DNA from: Cylindrodendrum hubeiense
Taxonomy: Eukaryota > Ascomycota > Sordariomycetes > Hypocreales > Nectriaceae
Reading direction: 5' to 3'
NCBI GenBank assembly: GCA_014621425.1
Contig: JAANBB010000051.1
Coordinates: 1-64,000, forward strand
DNA length: 64,000 nt
A program made the position numbers and the translations under genes. A model generated the notes under the pieces. The model saw nothing but the letters and a program-made list of their open reading frames with translations. It was not told where the DNA came from and ran no database searches. This document shows, in pieces, positions 23,667 through 33,566 of the stretch; position 1 is the first letter of the stretch; each line of letters begins with the position of its first letter.

Positions 23667-25332
23667 TTACTTGATCAGCTTGCTTTCGTCAATCCGGAAC
23701 ATCTGGTTGAGAACCTGACCAGCTTTCTCCATGTTCAACTTCTTCTGTCTCTCCAGAATGTCTCCCTGGCTGGCAAGGAGCTTCTTCCGGACATCACTCC
23801 ACTCCAAGGCATTTTTCTGCGAGTCAAGCTGAACTGCACACAACTTTCCTTGTTTCTTTCTCCAGATGCCATCAATCATGACTGCGTCCACGTCTCTGAT
23901 GTCGCTGTGCATCACGATAGCAGTCAGAGGATCTGTCTCGGCAACACAACTCATACTAGGACTGTTTTGGGCATCGAAAATGACCAGATCAGCCATTTTG
24001 CCCTCACGAATGGAGCCAATCTGGTCGCCGAGCTGGACACCACGCGCGCCGGATATAGTAGCGGCGTTAAAGGCATCTTTAACAGTGACGGCGGGCCGGA
24101 AATGCATGCGGCTACCCTTAGCTGCCTCAGTCGCCTCCTTCTGCCGCGACTGCATGAGCGAGGAACGGGCCATGGAGATGATGGACGAGGTGTTACTAGT
24201 GTGGCAGTCCACACCCAAGGTAAGATTGATCCCTGAGTTCAGAGACACAGGCCATCCGAAACCCATCAGAGTCTCAGTATGCGGCGTGGACGAAACTGGG
24301 ATCTGAGTCTTCCGGAGCGCGTCCTCCTCAGATGCAGTCAACCCGGTGGCGTGCGAAAGGAGAATATCACTCGGGGACTTGATGAGATTGTATGATTGGA
24401 GAGTATGGATCAGCGAAGAATGGGTCCCTGGTCACGGAAGTAAGCATGGGTCGATGCCATCGGGCGGAGACTTTCTGCGGCACATACCAAATACAGCGTT
24501 CTTTGCATAGTGACTTGTAAAGAGCTTGACTCCTCCCTGGCGAAGGGAACCAAAGATTCCCTGGATGGCTTCCTTGGGCAAGAACCAGTAGTCGAAGCCG
24601 AAGCCTATCTGAACGCGTCCGTTGCCGAAAGGTTGCTGCGCAGCGAGACTAAAAATATGCTCCATGGAGGATTTAGGCAATATGTCGTGCGACATTTCGC
24701 ACGTCTTCTCATCCCACTTGGTAAAGTAAGGAGGATGGCTGTAAGCGAAGACGGAACGGAGGCCTGAAGCCACAGTGGCTTTGAGCGCTTCGTTTGCTGT
24801 GACATGCGTGTTAGTCACGTCAACTCAGTGCTCGCTCAGTCTAATGCCACTCACCATGCTCATTCGTCTGATTCCCATGCGCATGGTCTAGAACGAAAGT
24901 CGTTCCTGCGTCAATAGCCTGCATAGCTCCGCCAAGCTGGCCCCAAAACATGTCCTGTGGACGATAAGCATGGCTTTGCCAGTATCCTGTTGGGCAGTGT
25001 GTCAGTCACGTCTTATCTCAAAGGCACTATTGGGTGCTGTTACCTGCTGGGATGTACTCGCACAACGAAATGTCTGCATGCTGGCCCTTTAGCTGGGTCT
25101 GCCACAGGTGGTGGTGCGTATCGACAAAGCCAGGGCTAATGATCTTGCCGGTGCAGTCAACAATCTCAGCGCCACGCGGAGGACTGACCCCCTTGCCTAT
25201 CTTGGTGATTTTGTTTCCGCGAACAAGAATATCTGTATTGCGCAATGCTTCCACCTTATCAGACTCGGTGTGAAAGAGAACAGTGGCCCCTGTCAGCAGA
25301 ATTGCCCCTGTTGCTTTAGCTGACGCAGCCAT
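23667..25332 (-). CDS. Metal-dependent amidohydrolase (deaminase/chlorohydrolase-like)
   Basis: Four exons, 25332-25044, 24986-24855, 24796-24488 and 24427-23667, give 496 residues. The TIM-barrel amidohydrolase pattern is visible: a beta-sandwich start (ILVRGNKITKIGKG), the metal HxH in SPGFVDTHHHLWQTQ (His73/His75), DHAHGN on a later strand, ILLSHATGL with a candidate third His, LGVDCHTSN with the metal Asp, and the return to the sandwich in GKMADLVIFDAQNSP. This is the guanine deaminase / atrazine chlorohydrolase branch, which removes an amine or halide from a heterocycle or adenosine-like substrate; the actual substrate is unknown. It is transcribed away from the neighbouring SDR through a shared 633-bp promoter and converges on the Zn2Cys6 gene with a 227-bp gap. 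Confidence 0.92.
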
Positions 25333-25965
25333 CTTTGCCTGTATTTTTCGTAAATGGTGTTGTCTATTTGGTACTTGTTCGACTGAAGGACCAAGAACCT
25401 GGGCTGTGCGTGTGGGTTATCGACTTATCGTGGAGAACTGTGGAGGAGAAGCTGTGTCGTGCCCCCCACAAGCATCACAAGCGCCGTGGGTGACCCGTCT
25501 TTAGCCTACAATTGATCCCTCGCATCCTCGGCCGTGAGATCCGACACCCCTGGGCGTGCAGTGCGTAAATCTCGCGTCTTCGCGTTTGGGAGCGCTCTCC
25601 GGGGCGCTTCGTATTCTCATTGGTGGCTTCATGCCGCTATCGTCTGGAGACGGGGCAATCTTGTTCAGTTGTGTGTCCTAATTATCCTTCCGAGCTTCGC
25701 ATCGCGAGCTTCCGGAGAGATCTGTGGGGCCGGCCGGCGCGAAATGATCGCTCGGCGGCGATTCTTCCATCGCACTCGCAGCCGTGATCCCGCCTCGATC
25801 TATCCATACACAAATTCAAATTGATTTCCCGGTGTAATAAGGTGTCTTTCATTATTCCAGCTTGGTTCCATATGCACAAGCGAGCAGACTCCTAGACCCG
25901 CTGAAACATTTCTTGCAGCTGTTTTGCATCCCAGACGGAAAGCCCGTCGATCAAATCAGTCACCA
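25333..25965. promoter_or_regulatory. Bidirectional promoter: amidohydrolase / SDR
   Basis: 633 bp between two start codons facing apart. It is GC-rich around 25520-25780 and contains the composite element at 25528-25544, about 200 bp from the amidohydrolase ATG and 420 bp from the SDR ATG. Confidence 0.65.
25528..25544 (+). promoter_or_regulatory. Composite element TCGGCCG-N5-TCCGA
   Basis: TCGGCCG at 25528-25534, spacer TGAGA, TCCGA at 25540-25544. It is placed to serve both the amidohydrolase and the SDR. Confidence 0.55.
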
Positions 25966-26796
25966 ATGGACCATCAGCAGAAGTTTAACTGGCCGCAGAG
26001 CATGACTGGCAAAACTGCCGTCATCTCAGGCTCTTCGCGTGGCATCGGAGCTACTATTGCACAAGAGCTCTCTAGACGGGGCGCCAACATCGTCCTCAAC
26101 TACCCTACGCCTTCCGTCAAAGACGAATGTGATGCTGTTGGTCACAAGCTCGCCACCGACTGGATCGCTGTATGTGCCGATCTCACACAAGACGAAGGGC
26201 CCACTGAGTTGGTCCAACAAGCCGTCTCTCGTTTCGGCCACATCGATATTCTAGTCAGCAATGCCGGCATCGTGCCATTGGGACCTCTCTGGGAGTCAGA
26301 CCTACAAACCTTTGATGCAGTCATTCGCCTCAACTCACGAGGTGCATATGGGCTTGTGCTCGCCGCTCTGCCGCACTTGACACCATATAAGCCATCCAAC
26401 CCCATTAATGACTCTGGCGCTTTGGGAGGATCAAGGATTGTCATCGTGGGCTCCGCCGCTTCTCGGGTACCCAGAGAGTCACAAGGCGCCTATGCTGCCT
26501 CTAAGGGAGCTTTGGATGCCATTCTTCGAGTTTGGGCCAAGGAATTGCCACCCCGCTACGGTTGTACAGTCAACATGGTTGGCCCCGGACCAGTCCTCAC
26601 AGATACCTTCAAGGGCCATTTCACTCCCGAACAGTGGCAAGGAATACGACAGCTTCTGGATAAAGATACACCAGTCGAAGGAATCGCTGCCTCAGAGGAA
26701 GATGTTGCCTGGGCCGTTGCATTTTTGGCCGAGGAGAGGTCTCGTTTCATCAATGGCGAGTACATGTTTGTTTCTGGGGGAACTACAATGGGATAA
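25966..26796 (+). CDS. Short-chain dehydrogenase/reductase (classical SDR)
   Basis: NAD(P)-dependent oxidoreductase acting on a carbonyl, alcohol or possibly imine. Single exon, 276 residues, starting at the ATG at 25966 (the frame extends upstream only through non-ATG codons). All classical SDR marks are present: the cofactor loop GSSRGIG at residues 22-28, NAG in VSNAGIVPLGP, the helix Asn in RLNSRGAYG, the catalytic Ser in IVGSAASR, and Y-x3-K in GAYAASKGALDA. The adenine-ribose region reads VLNYPTPS, lacking the acidic residue typical of NAD-preferring enzymes, so NADPH is more likely. The C-terminus INGEYMFVSGGTTMG matches fungal 3-ketoacyl-reductase-like SDRs. It converges on the P450 gene. 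Confidence 0.94.
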   Translation: MDHQQKFNWPQSMTGKTAVISGSSRGIGATIAQELSRRGANIVLNYPTPSVKDECDAVGHKLATDWIAVCADLTQDEGPTELVQQAVSRFGHIDILVSNAGIVPLGPLWESDLQTFDAVIRLNSRGAYGLVLAALPHLTPYKPSNPINDSGALGGSRIVIVGSAASRVPRESQGAYAASKGALDAILRVWAKELPPRYGCTVNMVGPGPVLTDTFKGHFTPEQWQGIRQLLDKDTPVEGIAASEEDVAWAVAFLAEERSRFINGEYMFVSGGTTMG

Positions 26797-27187
26797 ATGT
26801 CAGACAGTAGATAGTATAATGAATTATTCAAGTATTTGCTTCGATCTTTTGACGTTTCTTCTTTCACGTGTAAGTTTCTTGCCACATTATTAGAAGGCCA
26901 GATTGGAAACATATATATGAACCACGTTCTTGCTTGTTCTGTGAAAAGTGTACGGCAACTTGACTCAAATTGGTTTACGTCGTCATAGCTAATGGTGAGT
27001 ACTCATGAGTCCAAGAAGATCATAATGAAAAATATCGATGGGACTTTGCTTTTTTAATCAATGCTCAGAATACGATCCACGCTATTTACTCGTCTTTCAT
27101 TCCATCACACGCTCATTCTAACAAAGAGAAAGGCTACTGTTCAAATGAAACATCCTCTGCACATAGTAGACTTCGACTTGACAATCA
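26797..27187. other. Convergent 3' flank between SDR and P450
   Basis: 391 bp, AT-rich, between the two stop codons. I see only terminator-like sequence. Confidence 0.5.
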
Positions 27188-29217
27188 TCAACTCTTGTTC
27201 CAGTCCGCTCGCTTGATCAACAACTCGCCCTCGGGGTCAGGAACGGACTAAACTTGTTAGTAGACTCAACACCAAATTTATGATACAAACTTACCACTCC
27301 CTCAACTTCAATGTTCTTGGGCCTGCCAATAATGCCCTTAGGTGTTCGAATGTCGTAGTTCATTATGAACTCAATGAGAATAATCTTTATGCCTTGATCG
27401 GCCATGAATCTACCGGGACAAGCATGTGCACCGTAGCCCCAAGCTATGTCCTTCTTACCCACGGTGACATTTTGATGGCTGGTCCGATTTTCCGGTTTAG
27501 ACATGCGGATCTTGTAGAAACGGAATCCGTCGAATTTAGTTGGGTCCTCGTACAAGGCCGCATCCATGTTGACTGAGACACTAGGGAGAATAAGTTTTGC
27601 TCCCTTGGGAAGAAACATTCCGTTTGAGAGTTTCAAGTCAGCGGTTGCCTTGCGTTGGAAAGACGCTAATGAGGAAAATAATACTGTTAGTAATATATCC
27701 AATACACATGTCATTATGTGGCACGTCAATGTCACGGGGGGTTGCATACTCAAATCGGGTGGGTTATGGCGGCCGGTTTCTTTGATGAAACTATCCAGCT
27801 TTAACATGTCCGAAAGCCCCTGCTTGTTGATTTTACCGTCGTGGTTACTCATGACCTGTTGGATCTCTTCGCGAAGCTCGGGGATGAACTCGGGGTAGGT
27901 TGCAATGTCGATCAAACACTGCATGACGGTAGCAGACATAGACTGAATAGCTGCAACAACGAGCTGCATCTGCACAATGACTTGCTTTTCCATGTCATTT
28001 GCACTCTTCGGATTTTCCACTGGGTCAGTAAGCCAGTCCAAGTAGGAAGGAGGATCGTTGAGCGGCTTGTTTCCGTTTGCCCTCTTCCTCTGAACAGTCT
28101 CAGTGACAATGGCTCTGCTGTCGTTCCACTCTCGAACTAAGTCATCCCATCCAGTAACCCATCGATATATGATAGGGCGAAGTGGGATAGGCCATTCTCG
28201 GAGGCGGGCAGTCCAGTCCATGGCCAGATGGATATAGTTTGTGGCAATATGCAGCCATTTGTCATCGCCTGCCGCATTTTCTCCGTGAAACACTCTGGCA
28301 CATATTCTTGACGTCATCAAATGAACATGTGAATACAATTTGACCGACGTATAAGCTGGGATGTCAATGTTAACATTGAATGGGATCGAAAATCCATAGA
28401 GAGACCATGAAAATCGGAGTACGGCGGGCAATCCACAATCAGCGGAACATAACTTACAATCAGATTTTCCAAGAGGCCAGTATTGTCGAACCAAGTCATG
28501 GATGACGGGGGCATACTGGGCTTTTAAAGTATTAGCGTCACTGAGAAAAGGCTGTCAAGTTGAAGAGGAATGCTCACGCAAGGTAGGGTTGACCTTTTTG
28601 ATCAACACAGTGATTTCCTCAGGATCGAGATTTCCGAGTTTGGTGTACGGCTTGAATGCAAACTTGATATAAATCATAAGCTTCTATTCGCCACTTCAAG
28701 TTGTGAATATCTCACCTCTTCATCAAGGAAGGCAGAAAAGCTCAAAGACTTTTGACCTTTCATATAGTCCAGATAGCGGAGGGGGATGACAATATTTGTT
28801 CCTATGATCACATTAGATGTCAAAGAAAATGGAAACGATCTTCAAAATGACTTTATAGACTTAAGTCCTACCTTCTGTGGTGCTAAGCCCAAACGGCTCA
28901 TTGGGGAACTATGAGGAATAAGTAATGGTTCTGGGTTAAGTAATATCGCATTTTGAGTGGCGTCTTACCGTTCGATATCCAATGTTAAGAACTTCGCTGG
29001 AATTATTGGTGTACTCCCTGCTCCTTTGCTTGGCGCTCTGCATTTTGTCGGCTAGGACAATTGACAATTTGGGCAATCGGTATTCGACTAGGCTGGACTT
29101 GATCATGATCCAAGACACGCCCAACACCATCAGAGAACTGATAATGACCGCAAGCGCATATGGATCGCTAAGGGCAGCCTGTCCGGCCGCATAATCGATA
29201 TAAAACTCGGATAACAT
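27188..29217 (-). CDS. Cytochrome P450 monooxygenase
   Basis: Membrane-anchored haem oxygenase. Eight exons: 29217-28969, 28908-28872, 28801-28716, 28662-28578, 28520-28458, 28355-27750, 27665-27295 and 27247-27188, giving 518 residues. An N-terminal anchor helix (ALAVIISSLMVLGVSWIMI) is followed by FPNEPFG; the ExxR motif is KETGRHNPP and the haem Cys lies in WGYGAHACPGRFMA. The I-helix oxygen-binding position reads VVAAIQSMSATV, unusual in lacking the AGxxT core but like fungal ent-kaurene-oxidase/CYP68-type enzymes. The last intron (27294-27248, 47 nt) must be removed to give the family C-terminus VPDPEGELLIKRADW. If unspliced, the frame stays open to 27217 with an unrelated tail. A composite element sits 245 bp upstream of its ATG. 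Confidence 0.93.
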
Positions 29218-30008
29218 GACGATGAGGGTCGTCAGAGGGACGGCGTGGCGAGAGGTTGATGCGTTGCTGGAGGAGCTTAGACACTGTCGCTGTATTACTG
29301 TAGTTGTGGAAGATAAGTTAAATATCGCTTGGATATCTCATCAGGGACGCATATTGTGTTTCGCCGGTATCCGAAACGACTGCTGACGCCTTCCAATGGG
29401 CAGGCAGTTCCGCAAGGTGGATGTCAAGCATAACTTCGAGCCAAGTGAGTGGTCGTTTAGCTCGGCCGAGCATCCGAAGCCGCGGGGAGGCTCCCGCTTT
29501 AACCTCCGAAGAGGTAGGTCCGCTGATTCCCGAATGGAATTCCCCTGTATCTTTTTAGCCAAGAAATGGCCACTTATCGGACTGCTAGCTTATCTTATTG
29601 ATGGTACGATGGCTGTCATGACATTTGAGAATGACATTGCGAGAAATGGGTCACCACTTGACAATCGGCAGCGGCGGAGGGTGATACGGGACCAACAGCG
29701 TTGAATCCAAAGTCAAATAAAGAGAAAGCTTTATCAAGGAGTATGGAAAAATGTTGGAAAGTTCAACAGCACTTGAGTCCAGGCCTGGCATGACATGCAC
29801 GATACAGATACGGAGGGAGTGAATAATATGATGAGCAGCGTCAAATTGAAGGCGTAAAATTCGCATCCGCATTTAAATTTAAATTTCTATATATTACTGC
29901 GGTCTGCAGACCTTCACGCTATTACTACCATTGGCGCTTGAATTGCGGTGGGTGTTTTGATGCAGCATGAGTCTCCCGTTTCTTCTTGTGATAAAGCCCC
30001 GCCTTGAA
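29218..30008. promoter_or_regulatory. P450 promoter region and 3' flank of the PLP enzyme
   Basis: About 790 bp. The left half upstream of the P450 holds the composite element at 29462-29477 and a GC-rich run to 29520. The right half includes ATTTAAATTTAAATTT near 29872-29887 and looks like terminator sequence for the PLP gene. Confidence 0.55.
29462..29477 (+). promoter_or_regulatory. Composite element TCGGCCG-N4-TCCGA
   Basis: TCGGCCG at 29462-29468 within the 10-bp palindrome CTCGGCCGAG (29461-29470), spacer AGCA, TCCGA at 29473-29477. Located about 245 bp upstream of the P450 ATG. Confidence 0.55.
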
Positions 30009-31389
30009 TCACTTCGGTACCGCAGGACTCTTCGCCATGCTTTGCTCAATATCGTACTTGATATCATCAATGTGTTCAATACCCACAGACAGTCTAATCA
30101 TCTCAGGAGCCACCCCCAGGTCAATCTTTTCCTGGGGCAGCATGGGCTTGTGTGTTGTGGACCACGAATGCTGGGCGGTAGTCTTGGCGTCGCCAAAACT
30201 GTGGTATCGTCAGTAAGGCTTCAAGCAAATCGCAGTATGAGGTTAGAAGTACTTACCCGGCGTTATTAGAAATCATTTTAAAGTTATCGACGAGCTGCTC
30301 GCCAGCATCCGCGCCGCCCTTGATGCCAAACATCAACACGGCACCCGCTCCGCGTGGCAGATACTTTTGCGCGAGTTCGTAATGAGGGTGGTTGGGCAGG
30401 CCAGGATATGACACCCACACGACGTTCTTGTGCGTCTCCAGCCAGCGGGCTAGGGCGATGGTGTTTTGAGCATGTCGCTCACACCTCAGACTCAACGTCT
30501 CGAGGCCGACGATAAACTGCTGGCTGTTGAAGGGAGAGAGGCAAGCCCCGATATCCCGCAGAAGCTGCCCGCGGATTCGCCAGCTGAAGGCCTCGCGCCC
30601 AAAGGTCTCAGCAAAGTTCAAGCCGTGGAATCCGGCACACGGCTGGTTAAATTGCTTGAAGCGAGGTGCCGCTTTCCAGTCAAAATTCCCAGAGTCAACG
30701 ATGATACCGCCAGTCGAGGTTCCATGCCCTCCAATCCACTTGCTCATGCTTGCGACTACAATGTCAGCGCCATGCTTGATTGGCTGGCAGAAATATGCGG
30801 CGCCGACGGTGTTGTCCACTATGAGAGGGACACCGCCATCATGAGCAGCCTTTGCAATGGCCTCGATGTCTGGGACGTTGAACTTGGGGTGGCCAATTGT
30901 CTCGATATAGACAGCCTTGGTTCTCTCGTCAATGGCCGCCGCGACAGCCTCTGCAGTCTCCTCGACAACGCGGCACTCGACGCCAAACTCAGGGAACAGA
31001 AAGCTGAACTGATTATAGGCGCCATGGTAGTAGTGGCGGGTTGCGACGATGTTGTCTCCGCTGCTGACAAGGGAAGCCATGGTCATGAAGACGGCCGATT
31101 GGCCAGAGGCGACGGCGACGGCTGCCACACCACCCTCCAGGGCGGCAATGCGGCGCTCAACAACAGCAGTAGTGGGATTTCCCGTGCGAGTGGCTATTTC
31201 GCCGTCTTTGGCGAGGGCAAAGAGTTCTGCTGCATGGGCGCAGCTCTCAAAGTTGAAGACGTAGGTCTGGTAGATTGGGACACCGCGAGCTAGGGTTGCC
31301 GAGTCTGGCTCCTGGCCACCATGGAGCTGGAGCGTCTCAAATTTGGGGACATGTTCTGGGGTCTGCCCCTCAGTGGTATTGTGCGCCAT
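30009..31389 (-). CDS. Cys/Met-metabolism PLP enzyme, diverged O-acetylhomoserine sulfhydrylase homologue
   Basis: Two exons, 31389-30257 and 30198-30009, give 440 residues, the usual length for fungal homocysteine synthase. Family features include [13 protein letters not shown] at the N-terminus, [28 protein letters not shown], the catalytic Tyr region [19 protein letters not shown] with the ring-binding Asp, the PLP-lysine in [16 protein letters not shown], and VGIEHIDDI near the end. In Met17-type enzymes the segment before NPT reads Y-S-R, the Tyr and Arg gripping the PLP phosphate of the partner subunit; here it reads A-T-R, so the Tyr is lost. That suggests a changed active site rather than routine methionine synthesis. 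Secondary-metabolism relatives (LolC, Fub7) perform gamma-substitutions on O-acetylhomoserine. It shares a promoter with the FAD monooxygenase. Confidence 0.93.
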
Positions 31390-32018
31390 CGCAGCTTCTT
31401 TTGGCTGGGGATGGATGATGATACGGAGGTTCAGTTATGACGATGCAGGCTGTCGCTGAGTGTATGACTCTCCTCTGTTATCGATCAACAAACTCAACAA
31501 ACTTGTCTCGCGGCAGACCAGATTCAGGATGGACGAGAGTAATGAATGAAGGCTGATTGTTTCATACTCGCATAAATTTCCATTCTTGATGCAAGGGGAG
31601 CCACTGGGGATTGTGGAGTGCACCATGACAGCTAATCGCGGCGGCTCCCGATGATGCATCCGCTCCACGGCCTTCTCGGCCGCCAATGTCCGAGCCGCTG
31701 ATGGTTCCACAGACTCGGCGCCGAACAGCAATCTCAACAGCCAAGACGGTTTCTGAGCCGGAACATCGGTTCTAATCACAAATGGCGCTTCTCGGATCTT
31801 CCAGACCGAGAGAGGACGCTGGCCAAAGCCGGTGGTACGATGCCGGGCGATAGCAACATGCGCATCGATGACGGCTTCTATCCACATGGAAAACCAAAAC
31901 CTATTTGATATATAATTTCGCACTTAATACATCTTTTGATGAGAATTAATCTATTCAATTCATCCTTTGAGCAAGAGCTGGGCTTGATTCCCTATTGACA
32001 TCATCCCTGCAAAGTACC
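31390..32018. promoter_or_regulatory. Bidirectional promoter: PLP enzyme / FAD monooxygenase
   Basis: 629 bp between divergent start codons with the composite element at 31676-31693, roughly central. A minus-strand open frame of 162 codons (31435-31923) lies within it but has no domain and overlaps both promoters, so it is not called. Confidence 0.6.
31676..31693 (+). promoter_or_regulatory. Composite element TCGGCCG-N6-TCCGA
   Basis: TCGGCCG at 31676-31682, spacer CCAATG, TCCGA at 31689-31693. About 290 bp from one start codon and 325 bp from the other. Confidence 0.55.
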
Positions 32019-33483
32019 ATGGCGTCACCAAAGCCTCTGAGCGTGCTTGTTGTTGGCGCCGGGTTTGGCGGCCTGTCCACTGCCATTGAGTGTGCCAACC
32101 GCGGCATGCAAGTCACCGTCATTGAGAAGTATCCCGACTCCAATAGTCAAGGAGGTATGTCTATCTTTGCCCTTTTTAGGGACGTCAGTACATCGCAGAC
32201 CACACATGCTTAACTCTTCATAGATATTCTCGACATCTTCCCCAATGCAGGCCGCATCATCAAGGCTTGGGACGGTGGCAAGGTCGGCCAGGAAATCCAC
32301 GACACCGGCTGCGATAAGATCCGGTCTATGGAAGTCCACAAGTATGACGGCAAGTATGTCACCGAGGTTGACTGGGCAAGAGATGAATTTGAGCATGACA
32401 TCACCTATGCTGGCCACCGCGGAAAGCTGCACTCCATCATCATGGCCTATGCCAAGAGGCTGGTGCCAGACATCCGCATCGGCGTTGGCGTCACCAAGTA
32501 CTTGGAGAATGAGGAACAGGCCGGCATCGTCTTGTCCACCGGCGAGACTCTTTGGGCCGACTGTGTCATCGCGGCAGACGGGCCTCGGTCAGTTGCCCGA
32601 GAGCAAGTGCTGGGACTTATCAATGAAGATGAGACGAACACCGACAGCAAATGGGCTGTTTTCAGATCATTTTTCAAGACCGACGAAGCCTCCCGGGAGC
32701 TGCTTCGTGCCAATGGTCTCCTCTACCCCGACAGAGACTTGGTCAGATTCTGGATGTTCGATAACTTGTCCATGATGGCATTCGTCTGGAATGATGGCGC
32801 GGACGTTGCATGGGTTCTTATCCATCCGGTGAATAATCCCTTATCCTCTAGCCGTTCTTTATTCACGCTAATGATGGAACATACAGGATGACAAGGCATC
32901 TGAAGAGGGTTGGTCCAACTCCAACATTGCCTCACGTGAACATCTCGCCAAGTGGATGGAGCCGTTCACCGGAAAAGATGCCCGCGCAATCTACAATGTT
33001 ACACCTGTAGGAAAGACGATTGATTTTAAGCTCGTTTACAGACCCGCCATCGACAAGTGGACCAGCAAGGGAGGCCGTACCATCCTCATTGGCGACGCCG
33101 CTCATGCCAATCTGCCGACAGCTGGCCAGGGAGCTTCGCAGGCGCTGGAGGACTCTGTAACGTTGGCCCATTGCCTCGAGGTGTGCGGTGGCGACGTCAA
33201 GCTGGCTTTAGAGGCTACGCAAAGAATCCGATACCACAGGTCCAACGCAGTGCATAAGAGTGGACAAGTCAACCGAGACGCCTTCTACAAGACGCCTTGG
33301 GAGGTCATCGAGGCCGATGCGCACACTTTCGCCAAAAGGCGATGGCCCAAGTTGAAGCCCTGGGATCCTCTACAGTTCGCAAAGGAGCAATTCCCAAAGA
33401 TTGCCGAGGATATCAAGAACGGCGTTACGGGGAGTCTCGATGAGGTTGCAATTCCTCCTCCGGAGGGAGGTTATTGGCCTTGA
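32019..33483 (+). CDS. FAD-dependent monooxygenase (salicylate hydroxylase-like)
   Basis: Group A flavoprotein hydroxylase using NAD(P)H and O2 on an aromatic or related ring. Three exons, 32019-32154, 32224-32828 and 32887-33483, make 445 residues, standard for the family. Motifs in order: the dinucleotide fold VLVVGAGFGGLSTAIECANRG with VIEK after it, the DG motif in VIAADGPRSVARE, and the GD motif in LIGDAAHANLPTAGQGASQ. The C-terminal helix (GLDEVAIPPPEGGYWP-type end) contains no membrane anchor, so it should be soluble. It is divergent from the PLP enzyme and closes the proposed cluster; its stop codon lies only 83 bp from that of the following HET gene. Confidence 0.93.
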
Positions 33484-33566
33484 AGACGTCCTGAACTATA
33501 TCTCATTTAGATAGCAGCTGTGCATTCATTCAATTAAACTCTGTGATGAGCATATTAAATCAACAT

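Noticed and set aside
30466..31293. 275-codon plus-strand frame opposite the PLP enzyme
   Set aside because: Antisense shadow of a well-supported coding sequence.
31435..31923. 162-codon minus-strand frame between the PLP enzyme and the FAD monooxygenase
   Set aside because: Overlaps the bidirectional promoter of two strongly supported genes and shows no recognisable motif.
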